Below are positions 1 to 16,194 of a DNA stretch of 64,000 nucleotides, in pieces. How positions within the stretch are numbered: the first letter of the stretch is position 1; each line of letters opens with the position of its first letter. The notes beneath the pieces are model-generated. The model was not told where the DNA came from, did no database searches, and saw only the letters and a program-made list of their open reading frames with translations. The stretch comes from Capsaspora owczarzaki ATCC 30864 (taxonomy: Eukaryota; Opisthokonta; Filasterea), in NCBI RefSeq assembly GCF_000151315.2, contig NW_011887295.1:62001-126000 (forward strand). Direction: 5' to 3'. A program made the position numbers and the translations under genes.

Positions 1-1045
1 CTCGTGGATGTAAACCTCCAAGTGGGGCCGCATCGTCTTGTGGCCGCTTGCACGAACCACGTCAGGGCATCGAAAGAAGAGTTGCGCATTGGTAGGTTCG
101 GAGCTGCCAGTCATGTCGCCCAATGGCATGCCATGCACAGTTGGGTCGGTCAAGCCCTGTCGGCATTTTGCATGATCATTTAGAGGAAGAGGAAGGGGCA
201 CGACAAGCGGGAATGGAAAAGCAAAAGCACAACAACAAAATAACGAGTTAGCTTGCGTCGGTTGTGCTGCTGTTGAATTGTGATTGAGAGGATGACCAAG
301 CGACAAATCGGGGCGTTACCTTTCGATAGAAGGTGCGAGCTTGGCTTTTCGAATCGGCCTGCACCAGCATGAGACCCGTCGTTGTCACGGGACATCTCAG
401 AGTGAACTTGAAGCAAATCCGGTCTCCCGCCTTGAGTTCCATTCGAATTGCCCAAAAATCAATACAAATCAAAAAAGATGTCACGCGAGGAAAACGTCAA
501 CATTACGAGACACCCACCTGAGCGATGCACACTGGGAGTTGAGACGGAGGCAAGGAATTCGGAATAAGCATCGTCTCGTCATAGACGGCCTGGCTGTACC
601 CGACACCAGCGTCGTTGGCAGCAGAGAGCTGCACTCTGATAATGTCCAGCCCTTTGTTGTATGACACGTACTGGGAACGCACAGCGCAGAGATTGATGAG
701 CAAACATGGTTGAAGCAAATACCAAAAAGAAAGAATACAAAAAAACAAAAAAGAGGCAAGCAGCTCACGCCAACACCACGACAGTACCTCTGCAAAGGGC
801 CGCATTTTGGAAATCGCCATAGGGATGAACTTGGGCATGTGCATGGGTCGAGGGAGCAGTTGCTTTCGATGCTCTCTTGAAGGTTGCTGTTGCTGATGTT
901 GATTTTGGTGCTGCTGTTGATTTTGGTGCTGCTGTTGGTGTTGTTGCTGTTGCTGTTGCTGTTGCTGAGGCTGATGAGAATGTCGAAGATGGCGAGAGGT
1001 CCTCGAGCTGGAGCCCTCTCCATTCGATCCATTTCGAGAAGACAT
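1..1045 (-). CDS. Unrecognised protein with Gln/His/Asn-rich N-terminus, 3' end beyond window
   Basis: I do not recognise this family. The inferred join is complement(<1..156, 320..430, 518..670, 788..1045). All junctions are GT-AG and phase 0, and the start is a true ATG at 1045. Residues 1-86 are low complexity: Ser/Arg-rich, then a Gln/His/Asn run encoded by CAG/CAC-type repeats. The part after the repeat looks like folded protein, with alternating hydrophobic stretches and cysteines in FTLRCPV and FFRCPD. No signal peptide or membrane segment is visible. About 190 residues are present and the reading frame runs off the left edge. A polar homopolymeric head before a compact domain is common in regulators, but I see no DNA-binding motif. 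It lies tail-to-head with RPP14 on the same strand, 134 bp apart. Confidence 0.6.
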
Positions 1046-1179
1046 GGGAGCTGTGAATCAAAGTAAAGATGATACTTGCGGAAGATGGTTGAGAAAATAC
1101 AGCGAAAAACGAAACTTGAGTGACAAGCAGCTGACGTGAGAGGGGGGGGGATGACGAGAGATCCGAAAGTGGATCTGGA

Positions 1180-1349
1180 TCAGGGATTGAAAGCGCGACT
1201 GTTGCTCGCAAAGTGCAGCAGCGATGGCGAGGCGCGGTCGACGGTGAGGCGACACGGACGGTTGTCGTGGACTGTGACTGCGGTCAGTGCGCTCCACACT
1301 GCAGCACTGTGCAGGTCTGGCACACGAATGAGCGCGCGGTAGGTGAGCC

Positions 1350-1383
<34 letters not shown>

Positions 1384-1911
1384 CTGACGTGTCTTGTCCG
1401 CCTTGTCCGCCTTGTCTGCCTTGTTGGCGGTGCTCGTGGTCACGTCTAGCACGTCGACGGGGATGCCTGCGCCCAGCTGGCCGTGCAGTTGCTTGAGCGC
1501 ACGCAGCACAATGCTTTTGAATACAGGCGCGTCGACGACAATCGCGTCTGCGTTCGTTCCCGCGGCCACCTGAATGTACCTGTGACCCCAAAAACGAAAA
1601 ACGAGACGCACACCCGAGCAGCCATCAAACGATGAGTGATGGTGCGCGCGCATGATTGCACAAGGGCGGCCAGCGTTTTACAGTGAGACTGCGAGGAAGA
1701 GGTGCTCTGGCTTTGGCAGCGCAACACGGAAGCGAGCCGCGCTGATGGCAGCGACAGTAGTAGTGCTGTTGTCAATCGAGTGTGAGGAAGGTGCTGCAGA
1801 GGCAGAGGCAGAGGCAGAGGCAGAGGCGGGGACGGGTTCAGATGGGCTGCTGCGATGACGTTCAAGCTCATTGGCAACTGGGCGGCTCCACCAAGAACAG
1901 AGAAAAAGCAA
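1180..1911 (-). CDS. RPP14: Ribonuclease P/MRP protein subunit RPP14 (start unresolved)
   Basis: RPP14 belongs to the Rpp14/Pop5 family of small protein subunits of nuclear RNase P (tRNA 5' maturation) and RNase MRP. Two exons are supported: 1911..1682 and 1579..1180, joined in phase (..KPEHLFLAVSL + YIQVAAG..). The family core is visible: a strand-rich start, then VFKSIVLRALKQLHGQLGAG, PVDVLDV, ALIRVPD, VWSALTAV and a C-terminal NSRAF. This parallels human RPP14, which ends in a similar GNSRE motif. An Ala run (GCA/GCT repeat) is inserted in the loop between PVDVLDV and GLTYRAL. The upstream exon opens with a Ser-Ala repeat and has no in-frame ATG, so a further 5' exon must exist. I could not place it, and the left end of exon 1 near 1911 is only an open-frame limit. 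Family assignment is confident; the 5' end is not. Confidence 0.8.
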
Positions 1912-3480
1912 GAGATGACTAAATTATATCAAAGGGAATGAGTGAGGAAGGAATGAAGCGAAAAGTCCACCGGCCGACGTGATGGCAAGTTCAGCAAAAG
2001 TGTCGGAGAACGGAACGGTTGGGAAAAAAGGGGGAGTGAACAAGCAGTCTGAGCGGCTGTGCTTTGGAGCATTGGCAATATCAACTGCATATCACATCTC
2101 ATCGCTACGACCCGAAAGTGCGCGTCCTATCTCATCGATATTCGGTCAATCCGGGAATCCCCTTTCGTTTCGATCTGCCAGAGAGGTCTTCTCCGCTCAA
2201 TGCTGAGCACAAACGCGCACAAGTGCACCCTCACTTGCGTACTTCCGTGATAGGTCATGGGAGTCGTGCTCACTCTCACTCGACACTTCTGCACGTCCAT
2301 GAAAACCCCTTCGATTCACCGGCTCCACTTTCATCGCCTCTTCTTCCCCTGCTCCTGCTCCCATGATACTTGACTCACTTTGGCGGATCTTTAATTTTGC
2401 TTCTTTTTGGCTTGGCAGCTTTTTCCAATTTGCTGCCTCTCTGCCGCGCCTTTTTTGATGTTGTCTTTGTTATGCTTTTTTTTTTTTTTTTCGTTTGTTT
2501 TGTTCCTAATCCTAAACGAGATCTAGCGAGACTTTTCGCATTGCAGTCAGTTTTTTGGTACGATTTGCTTTGTTTTTGTGTTTTTTGAATTTTGTTCATG
2601 TCTTTGTGTTTGGTTTGGTTGCCAACACTCAACAACGGCCTCGACTCTATAATGTGCTCTGCATATGAAGCATTGGAAGCAGCGTCGTTGAGAGTGGTGC
2701 GAAGGACATAACGGCAATCAGTCTGTTGTGTTGTTGCCAATACCCGCCCTTTTGCACCTTTCTCATTGTCCTCTCTCCCTCTGCGTGTTCCCCTCCACCG
2801 CTTCCAACACTCACGTAGCACTGCTGCATGCCGTGGACGTCTGCCGCTGCGTGGGCTCAGTCCGAGCGTCAGCCCCAGCAAAATGAGGCGCGAACTGGTT
2901 GTTGTGGTCACTTTTTTCTTTTTTTCGCATGGATTTTTTTTTTTTTTTTTTGTGGCGCTCTCTCTTTTTTTGTGTCGCTCGCTCGCACGCTGCACTGAAG
3001 CCTGTGACTTGTATGACAAGACCAACAGAGTTGGCGTGGGGGGGGAGAGAGGCGGGCGGAAGAGCGCAACCAATGCAAACAGTCGCAGTTGTGGTCACCA
3101 AAGCCCTTTTTCTCCAAAAGAGGGATTTCGCATGCTTTGTTTGGGCTGTTGCGGGGAGTGACTCTAGATCTGCAATGCATGTCCACAAAGTCCGACCGAA
3201 TCCCGATTGGATGCGCAAGGAGTGCAAAACCCACATCCCCACTTATGACCATTTTGCTTACAATCGGATGCAAAGCGCGCGTCTTCAAACAAACACAAAA
3301 AACAAAACAAAAGAGCTCACAGCTTTGATTTTTTCGCTTCAACACAGAAACCCGCGACGCTACAAAAACAAGCCGCAACGATCCAGCAAAAGACACCAAA
3401 GCTTTTGGTACAAGCGGCTCTAAACCCAGCAAGGCAACCAACAAACAACCCCACACTACAAAAACAACTCCCCCCCGAAG
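1912..3480. other. Divergent intergenic region without a supportable gene
   Basis: About 1.57 kb between RPP14 (minus) and the four-TM gene (plus). It holds several T homopolymers (near 2480-2490, 2935-2950 and 2965) and low-complexity open frames on both strands. None shows conserved motifs or credible splicing. It probably contains the 5' exon of RPP14 and two promoters. No TATA box or RNA gene was recognised. Confidence 0.5.
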
Positions 3481-5579
3481 ATGGACGAGGAAAAGCAGCA
3501 GCCTCCGTCCGACGTCGAGATGATCGAGCTGCGGAAAACCTCAGAAATGGTGCATGTGGACGGATTTGAGGATATGAACGAGGACGACTACAATTACCAT
3601 CTGAGTCACAAGGGCGGCCCGCCGTTCATTGCCAGGACACGCACGCGCAAAGTTCTCAACTTTTTCATCTACCACCGCTACGGCCATCGCGTGCCGACGC
3701 TGCTCGAGTTGGCTTCGCTTGCCATCATTGCTATCGGTATCTACCAGCTCATCTTTTACTTTCTGGCAAACTTTACTGCCCACAGCAGCGGCGCCTTCCC
3801 GTTCAGCGTGACGTATGGTGCTCAAACCAAGGTCCGCATGTTTGACATCCAGCCAGGCGCCGGCAATGTCGATGTGATGGCAACCCTGGTCAACATTAGC
3901 TACGACGGGTCTGCAACATCCCAGTACGTTATTGAGTCACACTGCAGTGTAGTTTTGCTTTTTTTTTTTTTTTTTTTTGTTTGGCACCTTTTATTTCGTT
4001 TGGCGCTTCTCATTCCCTAACTTGCAATGCACAACCCGGCCAACACAGAGTAATATGGGAGCCGTACAACGGACGCGACTCTGTCAACACAACATCGCAG
4101 TACAAAGAAAACCTCACCGGGCTGGCAGTCGCTCGCGGCGTGATTGTGACGGTCTGCTTGCTGCTCTTCTTCCTCATCGACCTGATCACCACCGTCATTT
4201 TCCTGTACCATACCTGGAGAGTGGCCATTCGTCACTTCTTTCGATGCGTTTGCTTCTGCTGCTGCAAAAAGAAGGAGAAGCACATTCTGAAGCAGCGCCC
4301 AACCTACATGCACCACTTTATGCGCGTTGGCATCCAGACGACGCTGCTCGGTATTGCGCTGTACTTTGCCTGGACGTACCCGTCGGACTTGCTCGACAAC
4401 CCCATTCATCGACAGATTGTCTACGCCGAGAGATCGCCGAATTGTTACAGCCAGGTTCAACGACTGGTTGTGATCGACCCGGCCGGCATGTCTGCGTACG
4501 CGAAAGAGACGTCCAACAATGGCGTCTCAACCAAGCTGCTTTTCGGCACTCTGCCGCATGAATGCCCCCTGACCCGCGATCTGTGCAGCCCGGCTGATCC
4601 CCTCAATTGCAATTACAACATTTTCTCCACCAATGCAGTCCAGCGCAGCATTGTCGTCGATTTGCAAATCGATTCGCTCGCGCTCGGTCTCCCAGCCTTG
4701 TTCATTGACGTCTTTATCACCGTCGTTACCTTTGTCAAATTCCGAGACTGGAAGCGCAAGGTGCGCTACCACGAATACACGGTCGGCGTGGCCAAGCTGG
4801 AGATGCTCAACGATCCTGCCACGGCGCGCAAGGTGTTCAACTTTGCCATCCCGTATCCCGCAGCCGCTGCCCAGGCAATGGGCCACCCAGCGTACGTCGT
4901 CAACCAGTCGGCGCCTGCTTATGTTGGCACCTACAAGTTCATTCCCGGCGCGGTCAAGGCGTATCGCGACAGCGTAGCATTGGAGGCGAGCCAGCCACCA
5001 CCGCCGCGCTACTCTCAGCTGGCAATGTCCCAGTCCCAGTCGCTCAAGCCTTCCATGCAGCCCACGCAAGGCTCCTCTAGTGTGGTTGGCCTCGGCCCTG
5101 CCGGCTCGCTGACCCGCAGCAAGTTGATTGAGAGCGAGCGAGCAGCCGAGAGTGAGCGACAGGCCAAGCTTCAAGAAGAGCAGCAGAGGCTGCATGAAAG
5201 GCAGCAGCAAGAAGCACAAGAGCAAAGGCAGCGCGAGCAGCAAGAGCAAGAGGCAGAGCTCGAGCGGCAAAGGCAGCAAGAAGAGCAGGAGGCATTGCTC
5301 GAACGCGAGCGGAAGGAAGCCTTGGAGCAACAAGAGCAAGCACTGCGGGAGGCGGCCGAGGCGCATCAGGCCGCGCTGGAGCAGCAACGTGCCCAGCAGG
5401 CCGCGTTGGAGCAGCAACAGCAGGAAGCGCAGCTTGTGCAGCAGCAGGAAGCAGCAACGTGCCCAGCAGGCCGCGTTGGAGCAGCAACAGCAGGAAGCGC
5501 AGCTTGTGCAGCAGCAGGAAGCGCAGCTTGTGCAACGGCCATCCCTCAATCCGCCAGAGATTATTCTGGAGGCAGTTGA
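3481..5579 (+). CDS. Four-TM protein with Cys-rich loop and Gln/Glu-rich coiled-coil tail
   Basis: The family is not recognised. The join is 3481..3923, 4049..5579 (657 aa; 125-bp T-rich intron; junction codon CAA). Four hydrophobic segments lie near residues 75-105, 180-210, 250-270 and 390-415. Between TM2 and TM3 is the juxtamembrane cluster FRCVCFCCCKKKEK, a likely palmitoylated cytoplasmic loop. The TM3-TM4 loop carries several cysteines (PNCYSQ, ECPLTRDLCSP, NCNYN) and is probably extracellular and disulphide-bonded. From about residue 530 comes a long Gln/Glu/Arg coiled coil. A perfect 70-bp tandem duplication (5381..5520) falls in the coiled coil. Because 70 is not a multiple of 3 the frame shifts, and the protein ends after a short Ala/Cys-rich tail at 5579. 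The original frame stays open downstream to a stop at 5860..5862 and encodes an acidic PET/VET-rich tail. Either the allele is truncated or the duplication is an assembly artefact. Confidence 0.75.
5381..5520 (+). repeat. Perfect 70-bp tandem duplication inside a CDS
   Basis: Copy 1 is 5381..5450 and copy 2 is 5451..5520, identical over all 70 bases. The unit begins gcagcaacgtgcccagcagg and ends gcagcagcaggaa. It encodes Gln/Ala/Glu coiled-coil sequence, shifts the host frame by one base and moves the stop codon upstream. Confidence 0.95.
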
Positions 5580-6190
5580 CGACGATTCGGTACCAGAGCC
5601 GCAAGAGGACGTCCTCGAGACTGTTGAGCCTGCTCAGACAGTTGACCCGGTTGACCCGGTTGAGGTACCTGAGACTATCGAGACACCCGAGACTGTCGAG
5701 ACTGTTGAGTCAGTTGATCCTGTCACTGTTCAGACGATTGACGAGAACACGAGCTCGTCATCGTCGTCGGAAACGACTTCTGCCGCGATGCCAGACGACA
5801 TGCCTGTTATCTCCGCTGACCAGGATGTCAGCTCTGTCGAGGAGCAGCAGAAGGACGAGTAGGACTTTCGAAGGTTCCGTTTCGTCTTGTATTCAAACCC
5901 ACCATTCAGACACCCCGTTTACCTCCAAATTCAGACCCACCATTCAGATCCCCACTTTTCTTTGTATTGTACAAGATGTTGTCAGTTGCATGCCGCCCAG
6001 CTTGCTTGCTTGTCATCCATAAATGATTGATTGTTTTGTTTTTGTTGTTGATTCAATATTTAGATGCAACCTGAGCTCGCGCGACTTTCCCCTCCCTCCG
6101 CACCCCCAAATCAAATTGCCCCAAAATTCAAACTCCTCGAAATACCTACCACTCTTCTTTCTTCTGTTGCTCGTGTCTGAGGTGTCAAGA
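5580..6190. other. Former or alternative C-terminal frame of the four-TM gene, then UTRs
   Basis: 5580..5862 is non-coding in the frame used above but remains open in the frame that would follow from a single 70-bp unit. There it encodes an acidic tail with PVDPVEVPET-like repeats and ends in EEQQKDE. 5863..6190 is AT-richer and looks like the 3' UTR of one gene and the 5' UTR of the next. No other gene is seen. Confidence 0.6.
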
Positions 6191-9080
6191 ATGGCACCGA
6201 CACGACCAACCACCCGAGCCCAGCGCGGGACTGTCCTGGCGCTCTGTGCCGCTCTGGCTCTCATCCTGCTCGTGTGTTCATCACTCCCGTCATCGATGCT
6301 GCTGACGGCTTCCGCGAGCAGCGATGTGGGCGATGTGGATGTGGACGAGCATGGCTTGGACTTTGACGATCTTCCGCTCGAACCGCACGTCCACCACGAG
6401 CCAACGGACGAGCACGACGACGAGAAAGCTGCATTGAAGCGCAATGTTCTGGCCAAGTTGCGACGCCGGACGGGAGGCCAGAGTACGTGCTCACAGGCCT
6501 CTGTTGTTTGTTTTGGAAGCAAGCTGAAAACGAAACAAAAACAAACTCAGAAAGGCGCGATCTGAGCGTCCTACGAAACAATCCACAACGACTCGTGCTC
6601 AAATGATGCTGCCTTTATGTTTGCTTTTGTACGGACGCTGTTTTTTTTTTTTTTTTCAGTTCCCGAGTCGCTGATGCAAGGGTTGCAAGACTTTTACACG
6701 GAAAACAGCATCGAGCTCATCAAGGCGAACATTCGCTACAGTCCCGAGACGGTAAGGACGCCCAGAAGAAAGCGGCATCATTGAGTGGCACCGGAGGAAA
6801 ATTTGCAAGCTGATTGTGGTGGGGTTGGTGGTGCAGGACTTTGGATTGTACGCTACCGCGGACATTGATCAGGGCGACGAAATTGTTCGCGCGCCAGTCA
6901 CCCTGACGATTGCGTCGCAATATCTCGAAGATTCCCCGCTCACCGAGGAGATGCAGCGCTTGTTTGGCGATCAGCAGCCCGACGAATTGACTGCAATTGC
7001 TCTGCACATTCTGCACGAGAAGGTGCACAAAAGCCAGTCGTTTTATTCGCGATGGATTCATATCGGCGCTCACAACTGCTCAATGATTTCGAATGGTTTT
7101 GATTGCGTTGCTGTTGGTGCGATTTTGTTGTTGTCGTTATTGTTGGTGTTGATGCCAATTTCGATCCCGCGTCACTGTTGTCTCCTTGACGAATTTTGCT
7201 TGTGTTGCTGCTGGCTGGCTCGCTTTCGTTTTCGTGATTTTTGATTTGTGGTTTTTACGCCTCTTTCCAGAAGAGCTCAATTCGACCGTGATGTGGGACT
7301 TTAACGAGGTCAATGAGCTCCAAATCAGCGAAGAATTTGTTGGTAAGCGTTCGGTTTGTTTTTGTTTTCGTTGTAGCAAGGAGTCTCAATGTACTTGCAT
7401 GCTCATGTCCATGTCTGTGATGGTTTGATGACTGAACAGCCATGATGCAGTCATTGGTGGACCATATGCAAGAGCAGTACCACCGTTATTTTGAACCCGT
7501 GTCGAAGGCAAGGGCTCTCGCGGGGTTTGTTCGTCGCCCGGTTCTCTCAATGCACAACTCACTTGGCCAATTGTCAAATGAACGGTTTCGATGATAGCTT
7601 TCAATCATGGACGGGATCATTGTCAAGCCGGAAGTATTCCAGTGGGCGTATCTGACGGCGATTGCTCGTGGCGTTCCGATGAAGTCCAAGACCGGCGACG
7701 TCAGCTACGGAATTGTTCCCGGAATTGACTGGGTCAACCATGCTTACGACAATGTACGTACTTGCTGAATTCTGGTGGCTTGGTCTTTTCGGGGTTTGAA
7801 CGCTTCTCTCAAACACAAAACCTCAACGCGATTTCTGGACAGAACGCGCATCTCGACTTCTCCATGCAAGGCCGTATGTTGGGCTCCATGACTCTCCGGG
7901 CAACGCGCGATATTGCTGCAGGCGAGCAGGTGAGTTGGAAAGGCGACGCTTGGTGTTCTTGCTGAATTGCGCGGTTTGAAGTGAACTGACTCTTGCCCCT
8001 CCACCGCTCCCACCCTCCCCGCTCCCACCCTCCCCACTCTCATCCTTGTCCTTTGAAAATGATTCCAAGATTGTTCGAAACTATGTTCCGATGCCCAACA
8101 ACCAACTTTTGCTTCGCTTTGGATTTGCCATCCGCGACAACCCGCATGACTTTGTGTCGGTCTTCCTCGACCAAGCCGTCGGTGCCACTCAAATGGCAGC
8201 TCGCAGAAAGGCCATCCTGCGAAGGCATCAACTTGACGCGTAAGCCGCGACTTGAGAGTCGCAGATGGCGACTGTAAAAATTGTGGTTTGCCTCTCATCC
8301 TTTTGGGTATATTTTTTTTGTTTCTTCAGCGACTTTACCGAGTTCTCGTTGCTCGACACCAAAAAGAAGTACTTCCACCCAGACTTGCTGGCAGCTGTGC
8401 GTGTTGTACTGGCCAATCCCCAAGAGCTTCGTCGCATTGAGCAGTACCAGGAAAAGCATGGAAAGCTGGTCTGCAAGACCTCCAAGCTGAGTATGAGGAA
8501 TGAAATCGATGTTCTCGAATTTCTCGGCGAGAAGATCATTGCGGCTCGTTCTTACCAGTGGACGACGCTTGAGGTACGATTTCGACTTGGTTTTATTCAC
8601 GAGCTTATTTTATTACTATTTCGTTTCGAATGCCAGGGTTTCGTTCGCATGAAACGTTTGGTTCCTTCCTGCTTGCCTCGATCTGACGGGTTTGCTTTTG
8701 CTTGGATCGCGTTGCAGGAGGACATTGCTACGCTGGACCGGTCCGGGTCGTCACTCGCGCCCAGGCTGCGACACGCGCTGATTTTCCGCATTGGCCAGAA
8801 AGAAATTTACGCTCGCGCGCTGGAGATTATTCTGGAACAACGGCACGACTTGCTGATCAAGTACAACGAGTACAAGAAGAACAAGAAGCCCTCGGCGGAC
8901 GACGGCGCTGCCCTCGACTCTGACAGTGATTCTTCCAGCCCGGCCGTGGACGAACGCAAGCCCGTCGAGAACGATTCGCCTGCTGCAGCTACCGCGCGTC
9001 TGATTGACGAGCTCCAGCAAAAGAAGAAGGCTGCCAAGAAGGCGAAGAGCAAGCCGGCCGGTGACCGCACAGAGCTGTGA
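6191..9080 (+). CDS. SET-domain protein methyltransferase with Rubisco-LSMT-like substrate-binding domain
   Basis: Likely a lysine (or histidine) protein methyltransferase of the LSMT/SETD3-4-6 class. The join is 6191..6482, 6660..6751, 6837..7095, 7271..7342, 7440..7507, 7598..7753, 7843..7929, 8070..8239, 8330..8573, 8718..9080 (600 aa). Phase is carried throughout; the 3' end of exon 3 is the least certain. Residues 1-45 hold a hydrophobic segment (LALCAALALILLVCSS), a signal peptide or membrane anchor that is unusual for the family. The SET core is recognisable: DFGLYATADIDQGDEI, GIVPGIDWVNHA with the conserved NH, RATRDIAAGEQ, and NYVPMPNNQLLLRFGF followed by NPHD. The C-terminal part matches the Rubis-subs-bind helical domain and ends in a Lys-rich tail. 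The intron after 7507 has an AAG|GCAAGG donor, that is, GC-AG. Confidence 0.85.
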
Positions 9081-9097
9081 TGAGCTCAGCATCGACC

Positions 9098-9103
9098 AAT
9101 AAA
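9098..9103 (+). terminator. Poly(A) signal AATAAA
   Basis: A canonical AATAAA lies 18 bp after the SET-methyltransferase stop codon. Confidence 0.6.
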
Positions 9104-9392
9104 TGTATTCCTTCGGGGTATCAGGGTTGTTCGTATTGTGTTCTCTTGGGTTGAGTATTGATGAATGGAACGAGAGAGTTGTCCGCTTGGCAGTGGGAAA
9201 ATCGTGTTTCGAAGCGAAAATTCAGTTTTTGGCTCGTGTTTTCCGCCAAGGTCCTCTCTCTTGCAAAAAGAGCATAGTATGAGCAAAGAGCAGTTGTTTA
9301 AGGCATATTTGTTGTGGCAAAAGGAGGAAGCAGAGTTCTGAAACCCAAAAAAAAAAAAAAAACCATCCAAATATGGACAAAAAGAAAAAGTT

Positions 9393-9475
9393 CGCGTCGT
9401 ACTGGGTTTGAACCAATGCTCCCTTTCGAGAAGCAGATTTCAAGTCTGCCGCGTTAACCACTCCGCCAACGACGC
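9393..9475 (-). tRNA. tRNA-Ser (anticodon UGA)
   Basis: An 83-nt class II tRNA. The acceptor stem GCGTCGT pairs with ACGACGC and is followed by discriminator G. The D arm carries AGTGGTTAA. The anticodon stem-loop CAGACTTGAAATCTG gives anticodon TGA. A long variable arm, typical of serine tRNAs, precedes a T arm with loop TTCAAAC. No intron. Directly downstream on the minus strand is a TTTTT run that fits an RNA polymerase III terminator. Confidence 0.95.
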
Positions 9476-9712
9476 TGGGTGTTCATCTCAGCTGGGTAAA
9501 TGCGTACTAGATCAAAAGAGAACGGCGACTGCAAAAGGAAATCCGATTTCTGAGCCTATGATCGATTCATCATTAAATCGCATGCACTTGTTTATCGTCA
9601 AAAATGCCAGGTTCGATTTCGAGATGGTCATCAAGGGCAAATAGTCCTTTTTTTTTTTTTTTTTTTGGTTTGACAAATGCCGTTCTCATGCAACAACAAC
9701 AACAACAACAAT

Positions 9713-15990
<6,278 letters not shown>

Positions 15991-16194
15991 ACGGTTTACT
16001 TGTTTGGTTTTCTTTTTTTCTTTGCAGTGAGCCTCCCCGATTTGTCGGTGTTTCTTCCAATCCTTTGCTTCAGCTTTGTACACAACTTAAAACTACAATT
16101 TTTCTCTTCTTTGTCTGGGGTGCAACAAAAAACAAAAACGTTGCTAGTTCAAAGTACATGAAAAGTTGACACCAGGAGGTTGGGTGCCGAGCGA

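Noticed and set aside
2375-3073. 232-codon minus-strand frame upstream of the four-TM gene
   Set aside because: Lys/Arg runs from A tracts and no family similarity; looks like low-complexity intergenic DNA.
4527-5549. 340-codon minus-strand Leu/Cys-rich frame opposite the four-TM gene
   Set aside because: Shadow of the Gln/Glu-rich coiled-coil repeat (CAG read as CTG).
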